A stretch of DNA of 64,000 bases from Elusimicrobiota bacterium (GTDB lineage Bacteria > Elusimicrobiota > Elusimicrobia > UBA1565 > UBA9628), in assembly GCA_016212855.1 (NCBI GenBank), contig JACRDP010000020.1:1-64000 (forward strand), read 5' to 3'. Under the pieces are notes generated by a model. It ran no database searches. It had not been told where the DNA came from and saw only the letters and a list, made by a program, of their open reading frames with translations. Shown in pieces: positions 16,057 through 24,815 of the stretch. The translations under genes were made by a program, and so were the position numbers. Positions within the stretch are counted from its first letter, which is position 1. Every line of letters begins with the position of its first letter.

Positions 16057-16942
16057 TGGTCCTCGTTTGGAGACGGCGGCGGAGCGCCTCGTCGGCGCGG
16101 AAATCGAGATTCTCGAGAGCGGAGGTCAGCAGGCGCGAGACCGCCGTCAACGTGCGGGCGGCTTCGGCGCGACGGCTTTCGTCCAGCGCGGCGGCGGCGC
16201 GGAAGCTCAGCGAGGCGAGCAGCTTCTTGGGAGCGCGCAGCACGAGGGTCAAAGTCCGGTCGTCCGTCCAGCTCTGCTCGGCGGCGGTCTTCGCGGGCAG
16301 CGCGCCGGCCTCGGGGCCGAACGTCTCCTTGCCGGCCGCGCCGGCCAAGTCCATCTCCTCGTTGTAGGGATTGTAGGCGTAGGCGCAGGCCGACCATTCC
16401 CCGTCGAGGTGGGGCACGACGCGCTCCAAAGCGCGGGCGAGCAGCGAGGCGGGCGTCGTCGCCGGCTCGATGAGCAGGCTCGACAGGTCGTAGATCAACG
16501 TGAGCTCGGTCGACGTGCGCCGAAGGCGGCCGGACTGGATCGCGACGAGCGAGGCGAAGAACTCCATCGCGAGCGCGGCGTCGGCGGCGAGCCAGCTCTT
16601 GAGGTCGTCGCGCTTGAGGCGCAGCAGCTCCGCTTGGCCCGACGCGTACGCTCCGGCCGACCGCGCGACCGCGTCGAGCAGGGCCATCTCACCCAGGCAT
16701 TCGCCCGGTCCGAGCGAGGCCAGGTCCTTGCGGCCGCCGTCGGCCAGGTTCTTGGTCACGCGCACGCGGCCGGAGGCCGTGAAGTACAGGCCGTCTCCGA
16801 TCGAGCCTTCGGGAAAGATTTCGGCGCCGTCGGCGAAGGACAGCGGTTCGAGGTAGGCGGCGAGCGCCGTCAACCGCTCCTCGGGAAAACGGACGAACAG
16901 GGGCAACGTCCGCAGCAGGGCGACGCGGTCGGGGGCGGCCAT
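16040..16942 (-). CDS. cyclic-nucleotide-binding domain protein with GAF-like C-terminus
   Basis: 300 residues. N-terminal Crp-type cNMP-binding beta barrel (about 8-125: FADGAEIFPEGS, GLYFTASGRVRV, LGPGECLGEMALL). The C-terminal half (about 145-290) begins LTLIYDLSSLLIEPATTP and looks like a GAF domain. There is no DNA-binding helix-turn-helix, so it is a sensor or effector, not a Crp regulator. The phosphate-binding Arg of true cAMP receptors is not obvious (GEMALLDAVARSAGAYA), so the ligand is unknown. It sits directly between two pilT genes, with no gap to the upstream one, which suggests a role in controlling pilus retraction. That role is inferred from position. Confidence 0.85.
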   Translation of the reverse strand: MAAPDRVALLRTLPLFVRFPEERLTALAAYLEPLSFADGAEIFPEGSIGDGLYFTASGRVRVTKNLADGGRKDLASLGPGECLGEMALLDAVARSAGAYASGQAELLRLKRDDLKSWLAADAALAMEFFASLVAIQSGRLRRTSTELTLIYDLSSLLIEPATTPASLLARALERVVPHLDGEWSACAYAYNPYNEEMDLAGAAGKETFGPEAGALPAKTAAEQSWTDDRTLTLVLRAPKKLLASLSFRAAAALDESRRAEAARTLTAVSRLLTSALENLDFRADEALRRRLQTRTNAQGF

Positions 16943-18028
<1,086 letters not shown>

Positions 18029-18036
18029 GATTTCTC

Positions 18037-18999
18037 CTAATAACTGCAGTCGTCGCCGAGCTCGACGCTGGCATCCACGCCCCGCAGGGGGTCGATGCGA
18101 GTCGTCGCGATCGCCGTCGGACAGCCCAGCGCCGCGCGCACGCGCGCGGCGCGTTCGAAATCGCCGATACGGTCGTACACGACCGTCCGGAGGCGCGAAC
18201 GGGGGGACGGCCCCTTCGAGATCACGTCCACGCCTCGCGATACTAGAACTTTCGACGCCTGGGCCGCCAGGCCCTGCATATCCGTGCCGTTGAGCACTTC
18301 GACGACGACCGGGCGCTCGTCGGCTATCAAGGCGGCGGGGCGCGGGGACAGCGCCCGCGCCAGGAAGGCGGGCGCGGACGCGTCGTCGGGCAGGAGGGCC
18401 GGCTCCAGGCGCTCGAGCGTCACGCGGCGAAGCTCCAAAGTCAGGAGCAGGGCGTCGGCGGTCGCGCGGCCGCGCGGCGCGGCGCGGACGAGCGCGGCGA
18501 GCGCGCGCAGGGAGCGGCCGCGGCCTTTCAGCGCGGCGGCCGCGGCCGCCGCGGGTTCATCGTCCGCCTCCTCTCCGGCGGCGAGCTCCAAAGTCAGCCG
18601 GCCGGCGGCGGGCCAATCGACCGGCTCGAGGGACAGGGAGGTGATCTTGGCCTGCGCGAGATCCTCGACGGCCCGCGCGGCGGAGCTCTCGTCGTCCGTG
18701 GCGCGCAGGGCGTCCGTGTAGGCCCGCGCGGCGGTGAGTTTGCCCTGCAGCCTGGTCGTCTCGGGGATATGGATCAGGACGAGAGAGCGGCGGACCGGGT
18801 CATAGACCCCGAAGTGCAGGGCGGGGGGCGCGGCGCGGCCGGGCTCGCGCACGGCGAGCCAGAACGGCCAGGGGCGGCCGGCGCGGATGTGGGCCGACAG
18901 CGGCGAGGTTCGCTCGACGTAGGCCGCGCCGAGAGAGGCGACTAATAAAAAAACGGCGAGAACGCGCTGGGCGTTCAGAGCGGCGCGAGGGAATTCCAT
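18037..18999 (-). CDS. membrane-anchored LytR_C-domain protein
   Basis: 320 residues from ATG (MEFPRAALNAQRV). A TTG nine codons upstream gives a longer form. One N-terminal transmembrane helix (about 11-28) precedes an Ala-rich outside region. The C-terminal part (about 225-320) starts VVVEVLNGTDMQGLAAQASKVL and is a clear LytR_C domain, usually found behind LytR-CpsA-Psr ligase domains in cell-wall teichoic acid transfer. Here the ligase domain is absent, so it is probably a wall- or glycan-binding scaffold. It overlaps the 3' end of nadD-yqeK by 25 bases and is followed by pilT. Confidence 0.85.
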   Translation of the reverse strand: MEFPRAALNAQRVLAVFLLVASLGAAYVERTSPLSAHIRAGRPWPFWLAVREPGRAAPPALHFGVYDPVRRSLVLIHIPETTRLQGKLTAARAYTDALRATDDESSAARAVEDLAQAKITSLSLEPVDWPAAGRLTLELAAGEEADDEPAAAAAAALKGRGRSLRALAALVRAAPRGRATADALLLTLELRRVTLERLEPALLPDDASAPAFLARALSPRPAALIADERPVVVEVLNGTDMQGLAAQASKVLVSRGVDVISKGPSPRSRLRTVVYDRIGDFERAARVRAALGCPTAIATTRIDPLRGVDASVELGDDCSY

Positions 19000-20105
19000 A
19001 GGTGTACGGTTAGGGGGTGGAGCCAAGCGTGACGAGATGTCGTGTAAATTAATTTTTCGGCGACGCTGCTTCTTAAAGCCGCATCGAGGTCGTTGTAGGC
19101 GAGGGCTCGGATTTTGGAGGCGTTTGGGTGGGTGCGGTCGATTGATGTCGCGTCAGCGACATATAGGATTTTGTCGAGAAGATTCATTCGCTTGTCACCA
19201 AGGGTATGGCGGCGTATCGCGGACAATACTTCTTTGTCGGCTATGCCGAACTCAGTGCGCGCCAGGTATTCGGAGGCATAAGCGTGTATGAGCATGGGGT
19301 CCAACGCGATGATCTCCGAAAGATTCGGCACCTTCAAACGCCGGACGCGCGCGAAGCGCGCGAGCTGAGGTGGAGTAAAACGCCGGCCCGCATCGTGAAG
19401 CAGGCCCGCGAGACGGGCTTTGTCGGGGTTGGCCCCCCAGCGGCGCGCCAAGGACTCGGCCAGGGAGGCCACATTCAAAGTATGCTCGTAGCGCGACGGT
19501 TTCAGGGAGCTTTTTAACCGGGTGACCAATCCGTTGCCGTACAAATTCCGTGTTTTGATGTACGCCAAAATCTTCGGTGACAGCTCCCGGGAACAATCAT
19601 GGTCCAGCGCCAGATCCGAGCGGATCTCCGTCGAGGAAATGTCAGGGAACGCCCCCGGAATTTTCTTGAAATGGCCCGGAACTTTGCCCTTCGCGCCGGG
19701 GCGGGCCCCGTACCACCACGTGGCCTGGGACTCTAAGCGGGACGGATTTTTCCAGCGGCCGAATGATTCGGCGGAGTCTTGTCCGCACACGAAATGGAGG
19801 TCCCCTTTGAGCGCGCTGAGCGTCTCATGGGTAAAGACCGGGCGGCGCGCGCGCGCTTCGCGCGTGTTAACAATGGAAATTACCTTTATTTTTAACGGCA
19901 ACGTATCAAGAATCCCAATCCGGACCATTATCAGACGGTCTTTGGAGGGTGCGTGCGGGGAGCCCTTAAGGGGGGACTGGTGATTCGGGACGATAATAAT
20001 CTTGTCGGGCCGAATTTTTTTTACCGCGGCCCTTAGCAACGCCTCGTGGCCGCGGTGGGGCGGGTCGAACGATCCGCCATAGACCAAGACCTTGTTTCCC
20101 TTCAC
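18975..20105 (-). CDS. nadD: NadD-YqeK fusion: NaMN adenylyltransferase plus HD phosphohydrolase
   Basis: 376 residues, two enzymes in one chain. Residues 1-195 are nicotinate-nucleotide adenylyltransferase for NAD synthesis (GGSFDPPHRGH; ISSTEIR). Residues about 200-376 are a YqeK-type HD domain (YEHTLNVASLAESLA, LLHDAGRRF, IRRHTLG), a family that splits Ap4A symmetrically. In Bacillus these are adjacent genes followed by rsfS, so the fusion keeps an ancient neighbourhood. The start is GTG (KGNKVLVYGGSFDPP), six bases after a TAGAAT box that pairs at 17 bases with TTGTCA, predicting a leaderless GTG-started mRNA. GC is lower than in the following genes. A rare arrangement with confident domain calls. 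Confidence 0.94.
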   Translation of the reverse strand: MKGNKVLVYGGSFDPPHRGHEALLRAAVKKIRPDKIIIVPNHQSPLKGSPHAPSKDRLIMVRIGILDTLPLKIKVISIVNTREARARRPVFTHETLSALKGDLHFVCGQDSAESFGRWKNPSRLESQATWWYGARPGAKGKVPGHFKKIPGAFPDISSTEIRSDLALDHDCSRELSPKILAYIKTRNLYGNGLVTRLKSSLKPSRYEHTLNVASLAESLARRWGANPDKARLAGLLHDAGRRFTPPQLARFARVRRLKVPNLSEIIALDPMLIHAYASEYLARTEFGIADKEVLSAIRRHTLGDKRMNLLDKILYVADATSIDRTHPNASKIRALAYNDLDAALRSSVAEKLIYTTSRHAWLHPLTVHLWNSLAPL

Positions 20106-20111
20106 CCCTTC

Positions 20112-20140
20112 ATTCTACCGCCCTCGGGGCTCCTTGACAA
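20112..20140 (-). promoter_or_regulatory. promoter of nadD-yqeK, leaderless geometry
   Basis: On the minus strand TTGTCA (20140-20135), 17 bases, TAGAAT (20117-20112), then six bases to GTG. Its -35 overlaps base for base with the TTGACA of the divergent DUF1015 promoter. Confidence 0.7.
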
Positions 20141-20162
20141 TGAATGCCCTTAAAGAGATGAT
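20134..20162 (+). promoter_or_regulatory. promoter of DUF1015 gene, leaderless geometry
   Basis: TTGACA (20134-20139), 17 bases, GATGAT, then seven bases to the ATG of MADVRPF. The -10 is imperfect. The -35 is shared with the opposing nadD promoter, so only one polymerase could occupy the site at a time. Confidence 0.55.
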
Positions 20163-20169
20163 GATTAAT

Positions 20170-21327
20170 ATGGCTGATGTGCGTCCCTTCCGCGGTGTCC
20201 GATATTCCTCGTCTACCCTTAACTCCGCGCTCTGTCCTCCCTACGACGTTATAGGACCGGAGCTTGCCGCCGCGTTGCGGCGGCGAAAATCCAATGCCGT
20301 TTTCCTTGAACTCCCGCAGGGTGAGCCGCCCGAGAAATACTCGCGTGCCGCTTCGCTGTGGCGCAAATGGACGGTGGACGGAACATTGTCGCGCGACTCC
20401 AAGCCCGCGTTCTACGCAATCGAAGAACGCTATAAGCTGAACGGAAAAAAATATACACGGCGTGGAATCCTGAGCGCCCTCGGCGCGACTCCACGTGCCG
20501 CCAAATCCATCATCCCGCACGAACGCACCTTGGCCAAACCCAAGGTCGACCGGCTGAAAATGTTGGATGCCGTCGGCGTCAATATATCCCCAATCTTTGG
20601 TGTCTTCGCCGATCCTTCCGGCGCCGCTCGACGCGCGATTGCCGCGGGCATGAAAGGACGTCCCGACGCGACCGGCCGCTCGCACGCCGGCGTCGACTAT
20701 CGCGTCTGGGTCGTCGATGAACCGAAGAATGTCTCCGCGATCCGCAAGTCGCTGGCGCCGCGGTCCATCTTGATCGCCGACGGACATCATCGCTACTCCG
20801 TGAGCCGCGATCATCACGCGAAAACGAAGGGCGCGGGCACCGATGCGGTGCTCACCTATCTCGTCCCCGACGAGGACAAGGGCCTCGTCGTCCTGCCCAC
20901 GCACCGCATCGCGAAGGTGAGCCTGCTCGGGCGCGCGCGGGCCCTGGCTCCGCTCCAGAAGCTCGCGACGCTCGCCGCGCTCGAGTCGCGCGTGGCCAAG
21001 TCCCGTAACCCCTACGCGTTCGGCCTCATCGAGAAGGGCTTCTACTTCGGCGAGCCCAAGCCGCGCGGCTGCCGCAGCGGCTTGGCCGTGGAATGGCTCG
21101 GCTCGCAGCTGCTCGCGGGCGTGGCGCCCGACCAGATGAGCTACACGCCCGACGCCCGGATCGCGGCCAAGAAGTCGGCGGGCGGCGCCGCGGCCCTCGT
21201 GAAGCCCTTCAGCGTGGCTCAGGTACGTCGCGCGGCCAAGGCCGTCGGCCTTCTGCCGCAGAAGTCCACCTACTTCTTTCCTAAGATCGCCACCGGCCTC
21301 GCCTTCCGCCCGCTGGACGCCGAATGA
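20170..21327 (+). CDS. DUF1015 family protein
   Basis: 385 residues. Conserved family blocks are present: SALCPPYDVIGPE near the N-terminus, IPHERTL, ILIADGHHRYSVSRDHH in the middle and LLPQKSTYFFPK at the end. DUF1015 proteins are widespread cytoplasmic proteins with a HHRY/His-rich site. A kinase or phosphatase role acting on serine has been proposed for relatives, but the biochemistry here is unknown. It is slightly shorter than the usual ~410. MADVRPF was chosen as start because the promoter ends seven bases before it, and the upstream extension (MFPFTPSF...) crosses that promoter. The stop overlaps the next gene (ATGA). Confidence 0.9.
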   Translation: MADVRPFRGVRYSSSTLNSALCPPYDVIGPELAAALRRRKSNAVFLELPQGEPPEKYSRAASLWRKWTVDGTLSRDSKPAFYAIEERYKLNGKKYTRRGILSALGATPRAAKSIIPHERTLAKPKVDRLKMLDAVGVNISPIFGVFADPSGAARRAIAAGMKGRPDATGRSHAGVDYRVWVVDEPKNVSAIRKSLAPRSILIADGHHRYSVSRDHHAKTKGAGTDAVLTYLVPDEDKGLVVLPTHRIAKVSLLGRARALAPLQKLATLAALESRVAKSRNPYAFGLIEKGFYFGEPKPRGCRSGLAVEWLGSQLLAGVAPDQMSYTPDARIAAKKSAGGAAALVKPFSVAQVRRAAKAVGLLPQKSTYFFPKIATGLAFRPLDAE

Positions 21328-22013
21328 AATTCTCGGTCATCGTCGCGGCGTACAACGAGGGCCCGCAGATCGGCTCCTCGCTCAAGCGCCTGCGTCAGAT
21401 TTCCCAGACGAGCCCGATGGAGATTCTCGTCGTCGACGGCGGCTCCGACGACGGCACGGTCGAGGCCGCGCGCGAGTGGGCCGACGAGGTGATCGCGCTC
21501 GGCAAGCCCAACCGCGGCGCGCAGTGGCACGCGGGGGCGGAGAAGGCGACGGGCGACCTGCTCTTCTTCCTGCGCGCCGACGCCCAGCCGCCGGGCAACT
21601 GGCAGCAGGCGCTCGAACATTTTTGGCTCGCCACGCCGATGGGCGGCCTGGCCGCGACGGCCTTCTCCGTGTCGTACGGCTCCGGCTTCGGCCTCAACGC
21701 GCTGTCGATGTGGTCCAACGCGCGCGTGCGCTCGGGGCTCGCCTCCTCCGACCACGGTCTGTGCACGACGCCCGAAATCTACAGGGCCGTCGGCGGCTTT
21801 CCCTCCTATCCCGTTCTCGAGGATCTGGAGTTCTCGCGCCGCCTCAACGTGCGCGGACGCATCGCCCTCCTGCCCGAGCGCCTACGTCCCGCCGCCCGCC
21901 ACGTGCACTCGATCGGCCCGCTGTCCTACCTCATCCGCCGCGCCTGGCTCGAAACTCGCTACCGCATGGGCGCCAAGCCCGAAGACATCTTCGCCGCCGC
22001 GCCGAACCTCTAA
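21324..22013 (+). CDS. family 2 glycosyltransferase
   Basis: 229 residues, GT-A fold: FSVIVAAYNEGPQIGSSLKRL, then EILVVDGGSDDGTVEAA and FFLRADAQPPGNW, whose D-x-D-like metal site reads RADA. The pattern resembles the selenodomain-associated transferase group (TIGR04283-like). Acceptor-binding LEDLEFSRRL follows. There is no membrane helix. The start is inside the DUF1015 stop, so the two are translated together. The sugar donor and acceptor are unknown. Confidence 0.88.
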   Translation: MKFSVIVAAYNEGPQIGSSLKRLRQISQTSPMEILVVDGGSDDGTVEAAREWADEVIALGKPNRGAQWHAGAEKATGDLLFFLRADAQPPGNWQQALEHFWLATPMGGLAATAFSVSYGSGFGLNALSMWSNARVRSGLASSDHGLCTTPEIYRAVGGFPSYPVLEDLEFSRRLNVRGRIALLPERLRPAARHVHSIGPLSYLIRRAWLETRYRMGAKPEDIFAAAPNL

Positions 22014-22053
22014 TTACGGCGTTGGTGTCAGGCTTCCCGTTATTGCAGTTCTA

Positions 22054-22121
22054 CTATTGATAATCACTCTCCCCGGGGACAGTGATTATCAATAGCAGGT
22101 GACTCTCCCCTGGGGAGAGTC
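22054..22121. repeat. two adjacent hairpins sharing a CTCTCCCC core
   Basis: First, a perfect 15-base inverted repeat (22054-22068 with 22081-22095) that is AT-rich, with a loop containing CCCCGGGG. Second, a 10-base inverted repeat (22101-22110 with 22112-22121). Both share ACTCTCCCC(T)GGGGA. They lie between convergent genes and have no T tracts. They may be a bidirectional 3' end signal or a remnant of a small palindromic mobile element. Confidence 0.7.
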
Positions 22122-22148
22122 GAATGTTTCAACAACGGGGTCCGACCC

Positions 22149-23171
22149 TTATTCCGCGAGAAGAACGGGAACGGTCGGGGGCGGGGCGTCCAGCGGCAGG
22201 TTGTCGAAGAAGTCCGTGATCAGCTTCGCGATCAACTCGCAGTCCATCGTCGAGCAGACGCCCACGCGCATGACCTTGTTGTGAGGAAGGCCCTGGGTGT
22301 ACCAGACCGTGATGCGGCGCATGTTGAGGGCGGCTTGGCGGTCGCCGAGCAGGGAGCGTTCGAGCGCGAGGTGTTTCAGCAAAGTCTCCTTTCGTTCCGC
22401 GACCGACGGGACGTAAGCTTCGGCGTTCCCTTCGATTCCCCGATCCAAGTTCTTGTAGATCCAGGGATTGCCCAGGCCGCCGCGGCCGATCATGATCCCG
22501 TCGACGCCGGCGACCTCGAAGAGACGTTTCGCATCCGCGGCGGTGAGCACGTCGCCGTTGCCGATGACGGGAATTTTGACCGCCGCCTTCACGCGGCCGA
22601 TCGCCTCCCAGTCCGACTTGCCGGAGTAGCCTTGCGCCTGCGTGCGGCCGTGGATGGTGACGGCGGACAGGCCCGCGGCCTCGGCCCGTTTGGCGAGCTC
22701 GACGGCCTCGACGCCCGACGGGTCCTTGAAGCCTTTGCGCGTCTTCATCGTGACGGGAATGTGCGACGGCAAGGCGTCGCGCACCGCGCGGAACACCTTT
22801 TCCGCGAGGTCGGGGCTCTTGAGCATCGCCGAGCCCTCGCCGTTGCCCACGACCTTCTTGACCGGACAGCCGAGGTTCATGTCGATGAGGTCGAAGCCGA
22901 GCTCGACGAGGATCTGCGCGGCGTCTGCCATCATCTTGGGGTCGCAGCCAAGCAGCTGCGCGCCGAGCGGCTTGTCTTCCGGCGTCGTGTTCAGCATGCG
23001 CCGCGTCTTCGCGTTCTCACGCGTCAGCGACTGCGCCGAGACCATTTCCAGATAGCAGAAGCCCAGCCCCTTCTCGCGGCCGATCAGCCGAAACGGCAGG
23101 TCGGAGCACGCGGCGAGGGGGGACTGGATGATTCTCGACGGGAGGCGGAGGGAGCCGATCTGAAGGCTCAT
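22149..23171 (-). CDS. dus: tRNA-dihydrouridine synthase
   Basis: 340 residues. FMN-dependent reduction of uridines in tRNA D-loops. TIM-barrel signatures: PLAACSDLPFR, DLIDMNLGCPVKKVVGNGEGSAML with the catalytic Cys in MNLGCPVKK, ITIHGRTQAQGYSGKSDW-like text and DGIMIGRGGLGNPWI. The start MSLQIGSLRLPSRII is chosen over a longer frame because TACAAT ends seven bases upstream (leaderless) and the extension crosses the opposing gene's start. The subfamily (DusB-like) is probable, not proven. Confidence 0.94.
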   Translation of the reverse strand: MSLQIGSLRLPSRIIQSPLAACSDLPFRLIGREKGLGFCYLEMVSAQSLTRENAKTRRMLNTTPEDKPLGAQLLGCDPKMMADAAQILVELGFDLIDMNLGCPVKKVVGNGEGSAMLKSPDLAEKVFRAVRDALPSHIPVTMKTRKGFKDPSGVEAVELAKRAEAAGLSAVTIHGRTQAQGYSGKSDWEAIGRVKAAVKIPVIGNGDVLTAADAKRLFEVAGVDGIMIGRGGLGNPWIYKNLDRGIEGNAEAYVPSVAERKETLLKHLALERSLLGDRQAALNMRRITVWYTQGLPHNKVMRVGVCSTMDCELIAKLITDFFDNLPLDAPPPTVPVLLAE

Positions 23172-23178
23172 CGTGAAT

Positions 23179-23188
23179 ATTGTAGCAT
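23179..23188. promoter_or_regulatory. overlapping divergent -10 boxes
   Basis: Minus-strand TACAAT (23184-23179, seven bases before the dus ATG) and plus-strand TAGCAT (23183-23188, eight bases before the dehydrogenase ATG) overlap by two bases. Only 25 bases separate the two start codons. A -35-like CTGAAG (23160-23165) serves the plus-strand gene; the minus-strand -35 is poor. Confidence 0.6.
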
Positions 23189-23196
23189 TCGCCTCT

Positions 23197-24162
23197 ATGA
23201 AGCCCCGGATACTGGTCACGCGACGCGTTCCGAAGGAGTGCCTAAACCTGCTCAAGCCGTACTTCCAGATCGAGCACTATAATAAGGACACCGCCATCCC
23301 GCGCGCAAGGCTGCTGCGCAGCCTCAAGGATAAAGAGGGCCTGCTGTGCCTGCTCACCGACAAGGTCGACCACGAGCTGCTCAGCGCCGCGCCCAAGCTC
23401 AAAGTCGTCTCGACCTTCTCCGTCGGCTACGACCATGTCGACGTGCCCGCCTGCTCGGCGCGCGGTGTCGTCGTGACCAACACGCCCGGCGTGCTCACCG
23501 AGTCCACGGCGGACTTCACCTGGGCCCTGCTCATGTCGGCGGCGCGCCGCGTCGTCGAGGGCGACGCGTACATGCGCGGCGGCAAGTACAAGGGCTGGGA
23601 TCCGCTCATGCTGCTCGGCACCGATGTCAACGGCAAGACGCTCGGCATCGTCGGCTTCGGACGCATCGGCCAGGCCGTGGCCAAACGCGCGGGCGGCTTC
23701 GCGATGAAGATCGTTTATTATGACACCCGCCGCGCGGCGCCCGAGGCGGAAGCGGCGCTGGGCGCGCGCTTCGTGCCGCTCGACGAGCTCCTGCGCGAGT
23801 CGGACTTCGTCTCGATCCACACCGTCCTCGACGCGGGGACGCGCCACCTCATCGACGCGCGCGCCTTCGGCCTCATGAAGACGTCGGCCTATCTCATCAA
23901 CGCCGCGCGCGGTCCCATCGTCGATGAGAAGGCGCTCGTGAAGGCCCTCAAGACCGGCAAAATCCGCGGCGCCGGCCTCGACGTCTATGAATGGGAACCG
24001 AAGATGGCGACGGGTCTCGCGTCCTGCAGGAGCGCCGTGCTCGCGCCGCACCTCGCGAGCGCCTCTCTCGAGACGCGCACCAAGATGGGCGAGATGTCGG
24101 CCTCCGGGCTCGTCGACGAGCTCGCGCGCCGGACGCCTTCGCCCTACCGCGTCGCGGCTTGA
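23197..24162 (+). CDS. D-2-hydroxyacid dehydrogenase (glyoxylate/hydroxypyruvate reductase-like)
   Basis: 321 residues. NAD(P)H-dependent reductase of 2-oxoacids. Rossmann motif GIVGFGRIGQAVA, and the catalytic trio Arg (NAARGPIVDE), Glu (DVYEWEP) and His (APHLASAS). The N-terminal text SVGYDHVDVPACSARGVVVTNTPG matches the GyaR/GhrB branch. The exact substrate (glyoxylate, hydroxypyruvate, phosphoglycerate) is undetermined. MKPRILVTRRVP is the start; eight codons of upstream frame overlap the dus promoter. The 3' end overlaps a convergent unknown gene by 19 bases. Confidence 0.92.
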   Translation: MKPRILVTRRVPKECLNLLKPYFQIEHYNKDTAIPRARLLRSLKDKEGLLCLLTDKVDHELLSAAPKLKVVSTFSVGYDHVDVPACSARGVVVTNTPGVLTESTADFTWALLMSAARRVVEGDAYMRGGKYKGWDPLMLLGTDVNGKTLGIVGFGRIGQAVAKRAGGFAMKIVYYDTRRAAPEAEAALGARFVPLDELLRESDFVSIHTVLDAGTRHLIDARAFGLMKTSAYLINAARGPIVDEKALVKALKTGKIRGAGLDVYEWEPKMATGLASCRSAVLAPHLASASLETRTKMGEMSASGLVDELARRTPSPYRVAA

Positions 24163-24815
24163 GGCGGCGGGGCCTTTAGAAAACGCCGCAGGGCCGCGAT
24201 CGCGGTCTCCAGTCGGATCAGCATGAACAAGGTGATGTCCTCGCGCATGCCGGACTTATCCCTCATCACCGCGAGCAGGTCGGCCAGGTTCTTGCGCGCG
24301 CGCCGGATCACGCTGGCGCGGCGGAAATCGGTCTTGGGCTTGCGTTCGTAGATCGCTCGCAGCTTGTCGAGCTCGAGCCGGCGTTCGGCCTCCGCGACGA
24401 GGCCCTCCCAGATCTTGCCGCGCCGCTCCACGGGCAGAGCCTCGATATCGAAAAGGGTCCGGGGCTTCGCGTGCGTCAGGACTGCCTGTATCGCTTCGCG
24501 CCGCGTCTGCGGGTCGACGCCGGGCTCCAAATTAAAGGAGATATCCGCGAAATCGGCGGGCGTTAGAAGCTTCTCGAACGTTTCTTTGTGGTCTAGGAGA
24601 GAGCCCGGCTTTAAGAACGACTCCTTCAGTTCCGAGAGCAATTTCGCCGCGGCCTCGTCGTAGAGCGCGCGCTTGTAGGAGCGCAGCGGCTCCTCGCATT
24701 CATCGAGCTTGCGGCGCATGTAGCCCCAGGGATCGGGCTCGTAGTTGCGCACGGCCTTCGGGAAGCTCGCCGCCTCGCCGAGACGGGCGAGGAGGGGGAG
24801 CGCCCCCGTGCTCAC
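24144..24815 (-). CDS. charged helical protein, unknown
   Basis: 223 residues from a GTG that overlaps the preceding stop (GTGA). A longer frame with no good start overlaps the upstream gene and was rejected. Lys/Arg/Glu-rich and predicted mostly helical (YMRRKLDECEEPLRSYKRAL; RARKNLADLLAVMRD), with no signal peptide or transmembrane helix. It does not resemble a family known to me. It is coupled to the transglutaminase-like secreted protein upstream, though this one appears cytoplasmic. Its tail overlaps the end of the convergent dehydrogenase gene. Confidence 0.7.
   Translation of the reverse strand: MSTGALPLLARLGEAASFPKAVRNYEPDPWGYMRRKLDECEEPLRSYKRALYDEAAAKLLSELKESFLKPGSLLDHKETFEKLLTPADFADISFNLEPGVDPQTRREAIQAVLTHAKPRTLFDIEALPVERRGKIWEGLVAEAERRLELDKLRAIYERKPKTDFRRASVIRRARKNLADLLAVMRDKSGMREDITLFMLIRLETAIAALRRFLKAPPPQAATR

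Noticed and set aside
19345..19375. GCGCGC-GAAG-CGCGC palindromes here and near 19845 and 47746
   Set aside because: All lie in coding sequence for Arg-Glu-Ala-Arg type text. In a high-GC genome these arise from codon choice, and the flanks are unrelated.
21990..22148. Hidden gene between the glycosyltransferase and dus
   Set aside because: No frame longer than a few codons with a start signal; only hairpins are present.
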